In this document: positions 7,601-17,100 of the stretch, one piece after another
How positions within the stretch are numbered: the stretch's first letter is position 1
Layout of the letters: each line of letters begins with the position of its first letter
From: Actinomycetes bacterium
GTDB taxonomy: Bacteria > Actinomycetota > Actinomycetes > Actinomycetales > Actinomycetaceae
Assembly (NCBI GenBank): GCA_023387755.1
Contig: JAEWHO010000022.1
Span: forward strand, 1 to 35,487
DNA: 35,487 bases
Reading direction: 5' to 3'
Made by a program: the position numbers and the translations under genes
The notes under the pieces: generated by a model
The model's input: only the letters and a program-made list of their open reading frames with translations
What the model was told of the DNA's origin: nothing
Database searches by the model: none

Positions 7601-7606
7601 GAAGCC

Positions 7607-7612
7607 AGCCTA
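7607..7612 (-). promoter_or_regulatory. Possible extended -10 element for ribX-ribY
   Basis: TGATAGGCT on the minus strand resembles an extended -10 (TAGGCT with TG one base upstream) and would start transcription near the first base of the FMN aptamer. No good -35 is seen, so this is tentative. Confidence 0.35.
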
Positions 7613-7628
7613 TCACGCACCCGCTCCC

Positions 7629-7653
7629 ACCGGCGGCTGTCTGGATGGCCGGT
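7629..7653 (-). terminator. Weak terminator-like hairpin after rpe
   Basis: ACCGGC and GCCGGT form a six-base stem around a 13-base loop, 14 bases past the rpe stop. No T-run follows, so termination would be inefficient or factor-dependent. Confidence 0.3.
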
Positions 7654-7667
7654 TGCTGCCTATAACA

Positions 7668-8336
7668 CTAGTGATGCAGGCAGCAAGCCCCCTGGGCCAA
7701 TTCCCGCAGCGCCGCTACTTCGGCGGCCGCATCCTCGGCTTTGAACACTGCCGACCCGGCCACGAACACATCTGCCCCGGCTTCCGCACACTGTTCGATG
7801 GTGGCTCGGGAAACGCCGCCGTCAACCTGGATCGCCAACTCTACTCCGCGCTGATTGGCGGCCTCGCGGGTACGTCGGATTTTCGGCAGCATGGAGGCCA
7901 AGAAGGCTTGCCCACCAAACCCGGGCTCGACCGTCATAATAAGGATCATGTCCAGCTCGGACAAGATCTCTTCATAGGGGGCAATGTCGGTGGTGGGTTT
8001 CAACGCCATTCCGGCGCGTGCGCCTTGGTTGCGGATCTCGCGTGCTAGGCGGATCGGGGCACCGGCGGCTTCCACATGGAAGGTGACCGAGGCACAACCG
8101 GCTTCCGCGTAGGCCGGTGCCCACCGGTCTGCATCCGCAATCATGAGGTGGGCATCAACGGGCAGGATATCTGCTTGCACAATCTGTTCCACCACCGGCA
8201 GCCCCCAGGTGAGGTTGGGGACAAAGTGGTTGTCCATGACGTCCACATGCGCATAGTCCGCGTCCCGGATGGACTCAAGCTCGCCGGTGAGGTCGAGAAT
8301 ATTGCAGTTAAGAATTGACGGTGAGATGGTGACCAT
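7668..8336 (-). CDS. rpe: Ribulose-phosphate 3-epimerase
   Basis: Rpe interconverts ribulose 5-phosphate and xylulose 5-phosphate in the pentose phosphate pathway, supplying transketolase (tkt is also in this window). The 222-residue TIM barrel shows the expected motifs: SPSILNC near the N-terminus, HVDVMDNHFVPNLTWG (about 31-46) with metal and catalytic residues, HLMI, the phosphate-binding GFGGQAF loop, and the catalytic QVDGGVS strand near 170-176. The ATG at 8336 follows rsmB by nine bases. In mycobacteria and streptomycetes rpe is followed by riboflavin genes; here it is followed by the flavin riboswitch and ribX. Confidence 0.97.
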   Translation of the reverse strand: MVTISPSILNCNILDLTGELESIRDADYAHVDVMDNHFVPNLTWGLPVVEQIVQADILPVDAHLMIADADRWAPAYAEAGCASVTFHVEAAGAPIRLAREIRNQGARAGMALKPTTDIAPYEEILSELDMILIMTVEPGFGGQAFLASMLPKIRRTREAANQRGVELAIQVDGGVSRATIEQCAEAGADVFVAGSAVFKAEDAAAEVAALRELAQGACCLHH

Positions 8337-8345
8337 GGCTCTATC

Positions 8346-9692
8346 TTATCGGCGGAATACTGCGGCAAACATCGCGTCGGTGTGGTGCAGGTGCGGCCAT
8401 AGCTGCAGGGATGTCTCCCCCATCTCGGGGACGCTTGCGCCGAGGATTGCGGCCACATCAACCGCGCACGGTGTTAATCCAAGCGACTTGTGAATATAGC
8501 GGCTTTGGCCCGCCGTCTCGGACACAACAGGGGTGCAGGTGACGTAGATGAGCAGCCCGCCGGGGCGCAGTGCCGCTGCCGCCGACGCCAACAGCTCCCG
8601 TTGCAGAGTCACCAAGTCAGAAATATCGCCGACTTTCTTGCGCCACCGCGCCTCTGGCCGGCGGCGCAATGCTCCCAGACCTGAACAGGGAGCGTCGACG
8701 AGGACGCGGTCGTACTGGCCGCCTTCTTCCCGCCCGATCCCCCGCCCGTCACGGCAGGTGACGGTGACATTGTCAAATACCCGCACACTGCTGCGTACCA
8801 GCTCACTGCGGTGCCTACTGACTTCGTTGGCGACGACGTGGGCGCCCCGTCGAGCAGCTTGGGCAGCGAGGATGCCGCTCTTTCCGCCCGGGCCGGCGCA
8901 CATGTCCAGCCAGCGTTCATCCCGGCCCTCTAACGGCGCATTGGCCGCAATCAGGCCCATAATTTGCGATCCTTCATCCTGCACGGCCACGGCTCCAGAG
9001 CGAACCTCCCGGATCCGGCCGGGATTGCCAGAACGCATCCGCATACCAATTGGCGAATAGGGGGTGGCAGCCAGGTCAAAGGGCACTTCCGCTAACAGAG
9101 CGCCGCGATCCCCACGCCGGATAGCCAGATCGATCGCGGGCGGCGTGTTATCGGCAATGAGCAGGTCGATGATTTCACGTGGATTCCGCCCGTGCGCGGC
9201 TAGGGCGGCGCTGAGTTCGCGTACCATCCAGGCGGGATGGGAATACCAGTGTGCGAGGCCGTCATGCCCGTGCAAGATATCGCTGCGCCACTGTTCTGGA
9301 GTTTTATCGGCAATACTGCGCAAGACGGCGTTCACGAAGCCGGCGCTGCGCGACGCTCCGAAACTGCGGGTTGCATCCACGGCTTGGGAAACGGTGGCAT
9401 GCGCGCCGGTTTTTAAGGTGAGCAGATCATGGCAGCTCATCCGCAAAATTGCTCGCACGGGCGCGTCCAGGCTAGCGACGGACTTCTTGCCCGTGGCCTG
9501 GCGGATAATGGCGTCATACCGGCCTGTCAAACGACAGGTTCCGTATACCAACTCGGTAGCGAAGGCTGCGTCCCGGTTAGGCAGTTGTGCCTTCCGCAAG
9601 ACTTCAGGTAAGCGAATATTGGCGTAAGCGTCGTCGACGTCGACACTAAGCAATACCTCCAGCGCAACCCGGCGGGCAGCGGTAATACTCAT
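8346..9692 (-). CDS. rsmB: 16S rRNA (cytosine-967-C5)-methyltransferase RsmB
   Basis: RsmB methylates C967 of 16S rRNA using AdoMet. The 448-residue protein has an N-terminal NusB-like RNA-binding domain (about 1-140; ARRVALEVLLSVDVDDAYANI at the start) and a C-terminal Rossmann methyltransferase domain. The AdoMet loop is MCAGPGGKSGILAA; the two cysteines of the RNA m5C mechanism are seen in DAPCSGLGALRRRPEARW and YVTCTPVVSET. The size matches the actinobacterial family. Its ATG overlaps the fmt stop in ATGA, and rpe follows by nine bases, so fmt-rsmB-rpe form a coupled set as in M. tuberculosis. Confidence 0.96.
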   Translation of the reverse strand: MSITAARRVALEVLLSVDVDDAYANIRLPEVLRKAQLPNRDAAFATELVYGTCRLTGRYDAIIRQATGKKSVASLDAPVRAILRMSCHDLLTLKTGAHATVSQAVDATRSFGASRSAGFVNAVLRSIADKTPEQWRSDILHGHDGLAHWYSHPAWMVRELSAALAAHGRNPREIIDLLIADNTPPAIDLAIRRGDRGALLAEVPFDLAATPYSPIGMRMRSGNPGRIREVRSGAVAVQDEGSQIMGLIAANAPLEGRDERWLDMCAGPGGKSGILAAQAARRGAHVVANEVSRHRSELVRSSVRVFDNVTVTCRDGRGIGREEGGQYDRVLVDAPCSGLGALRRRPEARWRKKVGDISDLVTLQRELLASAAAALRPGGLLIYVTCTPVVSETAGQSRYIHKSLGLTPCAVDVAAILGASVPEMGETSLQLWPHLHHTDAMFAAVFRR

Positions 9693-10624
9693 GCGTCCAC
9701 CTCAAAACTCATAGCGCCGCGGTAGCCGCGCAGCCATGCCGCGCCGTCCATCGGTTTCTTGCCAGCCGGGGCCACGGTCACGAGCTCTACCGTTCCCTCA
9801 CCGGTACCGACCACAGCCTGTTTACCAGCCAGTGTGAATGCACCGGGTGGCAGATCCGCCGCGGTATCTCCGGTGGCGACTCGAGCGTGGATTATTTTTA
9901 CTCGCACCCCATCACTGGTGCGCGTCCATGCTCCTGGGTCGGGGGTGAAGCCGCGGATATGGGCACAGATCGCGGCCGCTTCACTCCCCCACTGCACACG
10001 CCCTTCTGCCGGGGTGAGCTGTGGGGCATGCGAAATACCGTCACTGGGTTGCGGCCGGGCCACGACTGTCCCAGCAGCGAGCTCTCGCAGAGTGGCGCTA
10101 AGGAGGGGTGCACCGGCCTGCGCTAGCATTTCCAAGACCTCGCCGGCATGAGCCGCGGGCGGGAGTGTGTGCGCCTGCTGGGCAAGCAGTGGGCCGGTAT
10201 CCAGGCCCGCGTCAATCCGGAATACGCTCACCCCACCCTCGGTATCACCGGCTTGCAGGGACCGCTGTACCGGGGCCGCCCCACGGTAGGCGGGCAGCAG
10301 CGAGAAATGCAGGTTGATCCACCCGTGAGTAGGGATATCCAGGGCCTCCGCCGGCACGAGTGCCCCATACGCGACGACGGCGATTGCTTCGGGTGCGTGC
10401 GCACGGATGAATTCCTGGGTGGCATCATCGCGGATGCTCGCGGTTTTATATACCGGTATTCCCAGTTCTTCCGCTGCTTGGGCTACTGGGCTCGGATACA
10501 GTTTCTTTCCTCTTTTTCCTGGGGCATCCGGGCGGGTGAGGACGGCGGTGACGGCGTGCTCTTGAGCAAGTAGTCGCAAACTAGGCACTGCTACCTCGGG
10601 GGTTCCGGCGAATATAAGGCGCAT
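9689..10624 (-). CDS. fmt: Methionyl-tRNA formyltransferase
   Basis: Fmt transfers a formyl group from 10-formyl-tetrahydrofolate to initiator Met-tRNA. The 311-residue product begins MRLIFAGTPEVAVPSLRLLA, the usual formyltransferase opening. It carries the folate and catalytic region NLHFSLLPAYRGAAPVQ near residues 108-124 and the downstream DTGPLLAQ and GRVQW motifs of the C-terminal tRNA-binding part. GGAG lies four bases before the ATG. It follows priA by 59 bases and overlaps rsmB. Confidence 0.97.
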   Translation of the reverse strand: MRLIFAGTPEVAVPSLRLLAQEHAVTAVLTRPDAPGKRGKKLYPSPVAQAAEELGIPVYKTASIRDDATQEFIRAHAPEAIAVVAYGALVPAEALDIPTHGWINLHFSLLPAYRGAAPVQRSLQAGDTEGGVSVFRIDAGLDTGPLLAQQAHTLPPAAHAGEVLEMLAQAGAPLLSATLRELAAGTVVARPQPSDGISHAPQLTPAEGRVQWGSEAAAICAHIRGFTPDPGAWTRTSDGVRVKIIHARVATGDTAADLPPGAFTLAGKQAVVGTGEGTVELVTVAPAGKKPMDGAAWLRGYRGAMSFEVDA

Positions 10625-10683
10625 TATTCTCCGTTCTATGCCCGTCTACACGGTTCTGTGCCCGCAGGGAGGGGCGAGGGTCT

Positions 10684-12654
10684 TTACAGATCACTGGGGT
10701 CTATTGTTGCACTGATTGCGCTAGTGCCGCGTATGCTGCTCGTACGCACAACCTCACGCACCCACCGCCGCAAGGTGGCCGCCAATCCCGGTGGCGCACA
10801 TAGGGTGGCTTTCTCATAATTGTCCGGCTGCGCAATGGGACCGTAGATATCGATCCCGGTAAGGGTTTTTTCAGCCTCGTATAGCAGTGGGCGGAGGACC
10901 CCACGTGCGGAGCGCAGTTCCGCGACGGTAGCTATTGGCGGCAGGTGCAGCTCGGCCCGTTCATTGAGCAATACCCGCGCAAAACCCGCATAGTCAGCCC
11001 TGATCATAGCCTGGGATATGCGTGGATCGAGCAGGCCGCATAAAGCTACGCGCCCACCCTGATCGGCGGGGCGCACTAGCGACCAGATATTGGCCAGCTG
11101 CGTGGTCACATGTGCAGTCGCAGCTAACTCTGTGCGCGCGCTTAGGACTGCGCCATCCAGCACGATAGCAGCGCTGTAGCCGCCCACGGTGACTGGTTCG
11201 GCGCCCGGCGTCGCCACAATAATGCTGGGCTGGTTTTCCACCTGCGCCACAATGCCTGGATTTGCCCCGGAGATACGAACGGGAATCCCGGGGAAGGCAC
11301 GCCCAATTTCGTGGGCGGTGCGCTCCGAGCCGATCGCACTGGAACGGTACCGGTGACCGCTGCATTGCGGGCACGTCCATTGCTGGATGCGGTGCCCCGC
11401 CCAGGCGCAATGAACATTACCGCGACTGTCGGCGTCAACGGGGGCCGCACACTGCGGGCAGCGCACCTGGTGGCCGCAGTTAGCGCAGCGCAGGGAGCGC
11501 ACATATCCGGCCCGCGGGACACTCATGAGAATTGGCCCGCTGGCCAGGGCTTCCCGGGCTATCCGGAAGGCTTGGGAGGGGATGCGTGTACCCGGCTCCT
11601 CCTCACTGTCTGCCACAATCACGCGTGCCCCCGCCTGCCGGAGGGCTGCCCGGGTGGGGCGAATATCGAGGGCCTCTCCGCGTTCCACCAGCATTTGCGT
11701 CGTCACTGATCGGCCGACTGACTGATACAGTACGCTGCCGGCCCGGGCCGCTGCGGTCCGCCAGATTTGGGGCCGGGGGGCGTGGCGTTCACGCAGGAGC
11801 GGGTCGGCCTCATCGCAGATAATCGTCAGGCCTAGGTCAGGTAGAGGAGCCCACACCGCCGAGCGCGTTCCCACAACAATATCCACCTGCCCAACCAGCG
11901 CCTGCACGAAAGTACGGTAGCGTTCCTCGCGACTGTCATTGGAACCATAGGCGAGCGCGCGCAGTCCGAGCTGCTGGAGTACCTCTACTAGGGGGCTGAC
12001 CTGCCGTGCGGCGGGCACCACGATAATTGAGCGTTTGCGAAGCTGCGCCATATGGGCAGTGAGCATGAGGATATCGTGCTGCCAGCGTAGCAGCGGGGTA
12101 TCTCCCACCATCCCCGGCAGCGACTGAACCACCGCGCGAATCCGCTGCCCGCGGGCTAGCTGATCTAGCAGTTCGGCGCCGCCTTGGTAATCATTCCAGC
12201 CACTCGCATCGTAGTGGGTTGGGGGGTGAACCTCGCGCGAGCACTCCCGTTCAAGGACCATATTTTCGGCGCGCGCATGGCGCGGCGGAATCGCCAGGCG
12301 CAGTACGTCACTGACTCCCCCTGCGTAGGCTGCCCCCACCTGCCGTGCGACCTCCAAGATCTCCGGTGTGAGCACCGGTAGGTCGGACACGATTGACCGT
12401 AGGGGGCGCAGCTGACCGGAGTGGGAGGTTGATTCTTTAATCGCGGTAATAAACCCAGGGCAGACGTGGGGCCCGAGCTGGACCGTCACCCGTTGGCCGA
12501 CCCGCGCTTGTTCCTGCTGCTTGGAGGCGATTAGGTAGTCGAATTCCTGATCCAGATGGGTGGCTGGCCCGGCCACCTGCACCACCGCCACCGGCCCTGC
12601 AGCGGGCTGCGGCGTCGGTAAAGCAAGGCCCGGGAGGGCAGGGTGGGCATCCAT
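10684..12654 (-). CDS. priA: Replication restart protein PriA, helicase-inactive actinobacterial form
   Basis: PriA reloads the replisome at stalled forks. This 656-residue protein keeps the N-terminal 3'-DNA-binding domain, a helicase-like core and a cysteine zinc-binding region, but the ATP-binding P-loop is absent: the expected GxGKT site near residues 181-188 reads GMVGDTPL. A DEAD remnant of motif II persists at 281-284. Zinc-type cysteines are at 390, 393, 399, 402, 416, 428 and 431, while the partner expected at 419 is Ala. Loss of ATPase motifs is a known feature of actinobacterial PriA, so it is probably a DNA-binding scaffold only. It lies between metK and fmt, as in related genomes. 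The ATG at 12654 has only a weak GAG site before it. Confidence 0.93.
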   Translation of the reverse strand: MDAHPALPGLALPTPQPAAGPVAVVQVAGPATHLDQEFDYLIASKQQEQARVGQRVTVQLGPHVCPGFITAIKESTSHSGQLRPLRSIVSDLPVLTPEILEVARQVGAAYAGGVSDVLRLAIPPRHARAENMVLERECSREVHPPTHYDASGWNDYQGGAELLDQLARGQRIRAVVQSLPGMVGDTPLLRWQHDILMLTAHMAQLRKRSIIVVPAARQVSPLVEVLQQLGLRALAYGSNDSREERYRTFVQALVGQVDIVVGTRSAVWAPLPDLGLTIICDEADPLLRERHAPRPQIWRTAAARAGSVLYQSVGRSVTTQMLVERGEALDIRPTRAALRQAGARVIVADSEEEPGTRIPSQAFRIAREALASGPILMSVPRAGYVRSLRCANCGHQVRCPQCAAPVDADSRGNVHCAWAGHRIQQWTCPQCSGHRYRSSAIGSERTAHEIGRAFPGIPVRISGANPGIVAQVENQPSIIVATPGAEPVTVGGYSAAIVLDGAVLSARTELAATAHVTTQLANIWSLVRPADQGGRVALCGLLDPRISQAMIRADYAGFARVLLNERAELHLPPIATVAELRSARGVLRPLLYEAEKTLTGIDIYGPIAQPDNYEKATLCAPPGLAATLRRWVREVVRTSSIRGTSAISATIDPSDL

Positions 12655-12751
12655 ATCTCTATGGAATCACGAACCTCCCCCAAAAACGATGCGCGGCCTG
12701 AAGCCCCGGGGCGATATCATCCCGAGGGAAGCTTAGTCACCGCCCGCCAGT

Positions 12752-13948
<1,197 letters not shown>

Positions 13949-13973
13949 CCGAATAGTTTAACGGTGCCCCGTC

Positions 13974-15299
13974 CTAGCCCCGTTGTGAGTCTGCCCGCAT
14001 AGCCGCAATGGCGTCGAGGATCACCGCAGCCACGTCGGCTTTACTACCGCCCCCTTGGCTGACCGTCTGCCCGGTTGAATCAACGATGGTCACCTCATTG
14101 GGTACGTCACCAAAACCGCGTTCATATCCGACGGCGTTAATCGCCAGCAGATCGGCGCCTTTCCGGCGGGCTTTTTGACGTCCCAGCTCAAGGGCACTGT
14201 GGTGTTCATCGCCGGTTTCGGCGGCAAAGCCAACGATAATCTGGCCCGGACGGCGCTCCCGCACAAGGCCGCGCAGTACGTCTGGGTTTTGGACCAGTTC
14301 GAGGGTGAGGGGGGCGTCCCCATTTTTCTTATGCTTGGTGATGTGCCGCGTCACCGGTCGGTAGTCCGCCACGGCGGCAGCCATAATGACGACGTCGGCG
14401 CTCGCCGCCTGGGCGCAGGCAGCTTCCTGCAATTCGGCGGCGGAGGTGACGGCCGTATAGCGCACCAAGGCGGGTAAGCCGTCCAGCAGATGCTGTTCGA
14501 TATTGGCCCCGATAAGATCCACGCGGGCCCCGCGAGCAGCAGCGGCTTTCGCCAGCGCGATACCTTGCCGCCCGGAGGATCGGTTGCCGAGGTAGCGTAC
14601 CGGGTCGATGGCCTCCCGGGTCCCACCTGCAGTAATGACGACGTGCATCCCGCGCCATGCGGAAGTCTGCGCTATAGGGGTATCCGAACTCCGCGTGGTC
14701 TCAGCGCCAGGCTCCTCCCCCGTCGTACTGGCCCCGGTCTCGGCCGAATCCTCGGCAACAGCAGCTAATGCGAAGGTGACAATATCAGCCGGCTCAGGTA
14801 GTCGCCCCACCCCGCTGTCGCTGCCGGTTAGGCGTCCGGTTGCCGGTGGGCAAATATGCATGCCACGGGCTTTGAGGGTGGCAATATTCGCCTGCGTGGC
14901 GGGGTTATTCCACATCTCCGTATGCATCGCCGGGGCCAGCACTACCGGGCAGGTGGCTGCCAGCGTAATCGCGGTAAGGAGATTGTCGGCCATACCGGTC
15001 GCGATCTTGGCAATAGTCGTGGCGGTGGCCGGGGCGATAATGATCAGGTCTGCGCCCTGGGCGAGGGCGATATGGTCTACTCGCTCGGTGTTCTCGAAGA
15101 TGCCGGTCGCTACCGGGTGGTGGGAGAGCGCCTGCCAGGTGGCCACACCGACCATCTGGGTACTGGCCGGCGTCGGAACTACGTGTACGTCATGCCCAGC
15201 CTCGGTCAGTTGACGCAGGATATAGGCCGCCTTATATGCGGCAATCCCGCCACACACACCTAAGACGATGGACAGTGGGCGGGATTGGCAAGCGTTCAC
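13974..15299 (-). CDS. coaBC: Bifunctional phosphopantothenoylcysteine decarboxylase/synthase
   Basis: CoaBC performs two consecutive steps of coenzyme A synthesis: CTP-dependent ligation of cysteine to 4'-phosphopantothenate, then FMN-dependent decarboxylation. The 441-residue fusion has the CoaC flavoprotein half first (GVCGGIAAYKAAYILRQL, about 13-30; PAMHTEMWNNPATQANI, about 122-138). A linker rich in Thr/Glu near 190-212 follows, then the CoaB half (VVITAGGTREAIDPVRYLGN, and the KHKKNGDAPL segment with the conserved lysines). The start is a GTG at 15299, three bases after the rpoZ stop. Because CoaC needs FMN, it depends on the flavin supply discussed for ribXY. Confidence 0.97.
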   Translation of the reverse strand: MNACQSRPLSIVLGVCGGIAAYKAAYILRQLTEAGHDVHVVPTPASTQMVGVATWQALSHHPVATGIFENTERVDHIALAQGADLIIIAPATATTIAKIATGMADNLLTAITLAATCPVVLAPAMHTEMWNNPATQANIATLKARGMHICPPATGRLTGSDSGVGRLPEPADIVTFALAAVAEDSAETGASTTGEEPGAETTRSSDTPIAQTSAWRGMHVVITAGGTREAIDPVRYLGNRSSGRQGIALAKAAAARGARVDLIGANIEQHLLDGLPALVRYTAVTSAAELQEAACAQAASADVVIMAAAVADYRPVTRHITKHKKNGDAPLTLELVQNPDVLRGLVRERRPGQIIVGFAAETGDEHHSALELGRQKARRKGADLLAINAVGYERGFGDVPNEVTIVDSTGQTVSQGGGSKADVAAVILDAIAAMRADSQRG

Positions 15300-15302
15300 G
15301 TT

Positions 15303-15602
15303 CTACTTCTGCTCTAGGTGAAGCAGGCCTTTGTTGATCTCACGCATCGCGATGGATAACGATTTATCTTCTTGATGTGCATCGACCAGCGGGCCAACGG
15401 AGACCATCATATTGTCTTCCAACTGGGCATTGTATGCATTGATCTGGCGTGCACGCTGAGCCGCATACACCACCAGCGCATACTTCGAATCCACCTTTTC
15501 CAGCAGATCGTCGATGGGCGGGTTGGTGATTCCGGTCGGATTGGCGACTGTTCCGGACACGTCACGACCTTTCGTCGGTGGGCGGTTCACACTACTGGGC
15601 AT
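15303..15602 (-). CDS. rpoZ: RNA polymerase omega subunit
   Basis: The omega subunit chaperones the beta-prime subunit and stabilises core RNA polymerase. The 99-residue product shows the conserved omega core: PPIDDLLEKVDSKYALVVYA then AQRARQINAYN (about 28-58), with the later KSLSIAMREINKG helix. The ATG at 15602 is preceded by TAGGGG and lies inside a small hairpin. It sits between gmk and coaBC, the standard actinobacterial order. Confidence 0.96.
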   Translation of the reverse strand: MPSSVNRPPTKGRDVSGTVANPTGITNPPIDDLLEKVDSKYALVVYAAQRARQINAYNAQLEDNMMVSVGPLVDAHQEDKSLSIAMREINKGLLHLEQK

Positions 15603-15611
15603 AAAATGCCC
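15597..15611 (-). promoter_or_regulatory. Hairpin over the rpoZ start codon
   Basis: GGGCAT-TTT-ATGCCC forms a perfect six-base stem with a three-base loop. The stem contains both the G-rich ribosome-binding site and the ATG of rpoZ, so it could damp initiation. A chance palindrome is possible. Confidence 0.4.
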
Positions 15612-15622
15612 CTACAAACGCC

Positions 15623-16216
15623 CTACTTTACCAGACCGAGCAGCGCAGCCACGTCTGCGGCAGCCTGGCTCACGGTGTGATTGACCACCACGTGGTCGAA
15701 TTCGTCTGCCGCGGCGAGCTCCTCGCGGGCAGTGGCCAAGCGGCGGTTTACCTGCTCCTCGGTTTCAGTGCCGCGTCCGCGCAGTCGCGCCTCCAACTCC
15801 TGTGGACTCGGCGGGGCGAGAAAAACAAATACTGCCTCAGGGAGGGTTTTGCGCACTTGCCGCGCTCCCTGTAGGTCAATCTCTAACACGACCGGCTCGC
15901 CAGTATTGAGGTGTTCTTCCACGGGTTTACGTGGCGTGCCGTAGCGATCGGTGCGATGTACCCATGCCCATTCGAGCATTCCGCCGGTCGCAACGAGCTC
16001 ATCAAATTCAGTCGGGCTGATGAAAAAGTAGTGTTCACCGTCGCGCTCCCCTGGTCGTGGGGCGCGAGTGGTGGCCGAGACCGAGAGCCATACGGCGGGC
16101 CAGAGGCGTCGTAATTCCGCTACGACCGTCCCCTTCCCCACTCCGGAGGGCCCCACTAAGACTAGGGCTTTAGCGGGTGGGTTAACGCGGTCACGGGGGG
16201 TGCGTCTAGTGTCCAT
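15623..16216 (-). CDS. gmk: Guanylate kinase
   Basis: Gmk phosphorylates GMP to GDP. The 197-residue protein has the P-loop GPSGVGKG (about 22-29), the GMP-binding segments SVSATTRAPRPGERDGEHYFF (about 45-65) and GTPRKPVEEHL, and the EIDLQGARQVRK strand near 112-123. AGAGG sits just before the ATG at 16216. It is separated from pyrF by only 29 bases; in most actinobacteria the integration host factor gene mihF lies in this gap, but there is no room for it here. Confidence 0.97.
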   Translation of the reverse strand: MDTRRTPRDRVNPPAKALVLVGPSGVGKGTVVAELRRLWPAVWLSVSATTRAPRPGERDGEHYFFISPTEFDELVATGGMLEWAWVHRTDRYGTPRKPVEEHLNTGEPVVLEIDLQGARQVRKTLPEAVFVFLAPPSPQELEARLRGRGTETEEQVNRRLATAREELAAADEFDHVVVNHTVSQAAADVAALLGLVK

Positions 16217-16245
16217 ACCTCTAGCCTACCGACCCCGATATGGAC

Positions 16246-17097
16246 TCATACCGCCCGGCTGAGTTCATCGACCAACTGTCGGGCAGCCGCCGCTAGTTTG
16301 CCCGGGCCGGCACGTAGAATGCCGCGGGAGGCAGAGGCAAGGGTGCGGGCCTGGCCGAATACCTCGGCACATTCGTGAGCCCCGGCGCCCTGTGCCCCCA
16401 CTCCGGGTGCTAAGTGGATGCCATTAAATCCGGCTAAATCCAGCCCGAGGGTGCGCGGAGCCGTACCAACGGTGGCTCCGACGACCGTGCCGATAGGCCC
16501 TACCGTCGCCCCAGCAGCGATTACGCCAGCATTGAGCTGCTGGGCTGCATGGAGGATCTCACCGGCTACGCAGCTACTCTTCGTGCGCGCATGCTGCACG
16601 CTCGCACCTTCTGGATTGGAGGTTAGTACCAGCACGAACAGTGCCTTGTTATTCTTCAGTGCAGTGTCGATGGCCGGCTGTAGGGCCCCGAACCCCAGGT
16701 ATGGACTAACCGTCAGGGCGTCTGCTTCCCAGGGTGCGCCAGGCACAAGATACCCGGCCGCATATCCGGCCATCGTGGAACCGATGTCACCCCGCTTCGC
16801 ATCTACAATCGTGAAGTGGTCACCGGCGCGGCAGGCCTCCAGCGTCTCTGCCAGCGCCTGGTAGCCGGCTGGTCCGTACTGTTCATAGAAGGCCACTTGG
16901 GGTTTGAGTGCGGCCGCGACGCCGTCGAGCTCCTCAACACAGATCTCGCTGAAACGCCGCACCCCATCTGCATCGGTGGATAACCCCCAGTCCCGCAGTA
17001 ACTGCGGATGCGGATCGATCCCCACGCACAAGGGTCCCAGCTGTTCCATGCGGGTGGCCAGGCGGTCGCCGGCGCCGCGGTTACGCACACTCATCAT
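16246..17097 (-). CDS. pyrF: Orotidine 5'-phosphate decarboxylase (type 2)
   Basis: PyrF decarboxylates OMP to UMP, the last step of de novo pyrimidine synthesis. The 283-residue length and the FTIVDAKRGDIGSTMAGYA catalytic segment (about 96-114, with the Asp-Lys-Asp charge network) identify the larger type 2 enzyme. LCVGIDPHPQLLRDWG near residue 23 is the N-terminal phosphate-site strand. Two adjacent ATGs (17097 and 17094) could start translation. It lies three bases after pyrC; carA and carB, usually between pyrC and pyrF, are absent. Confidence 0.96.
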   Translation of the reverse strand: MMSVRNRGAGDRLATRMEQLGPLCVGIDPHPQLLRDWGLSTDADGVRRFSEICVEELDGVAAALKPQVAFYEQYGPAGYQALAETLEACRAGDHFTIVDAKRGDIGSTMAGYAAGYLVPGAPWEADALTVSPYLGFGALQPAIDTALKNNKALFVLVLTSNPEGASVQHARTKSSCVAGEILHAAQQLNAGVIAAGATVGPIGTVVGATVGTAPRTLGLDLAGFNGIHLAPGVGAQGAGAHECAEVFGQARTLASASRGILRAGPGKLAAAARQLVDELSRAV

Positions 17098-17100
17098 GAT

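Noticed and set aside
12703..12712. GCCCCGGGGC palindrome between priA and metK as a terminator
   Set aside because: It has no loop and no T-run, and the two genes appear to be one transcription unit.
14608..15213. A 201-codon plus-strand open frame opposite coaBC
   Set aside because: coaBC is intact on the other strand with all motifs; the antisense product is low-complexity Ala/Val/Ser and unlike any family I recognise.
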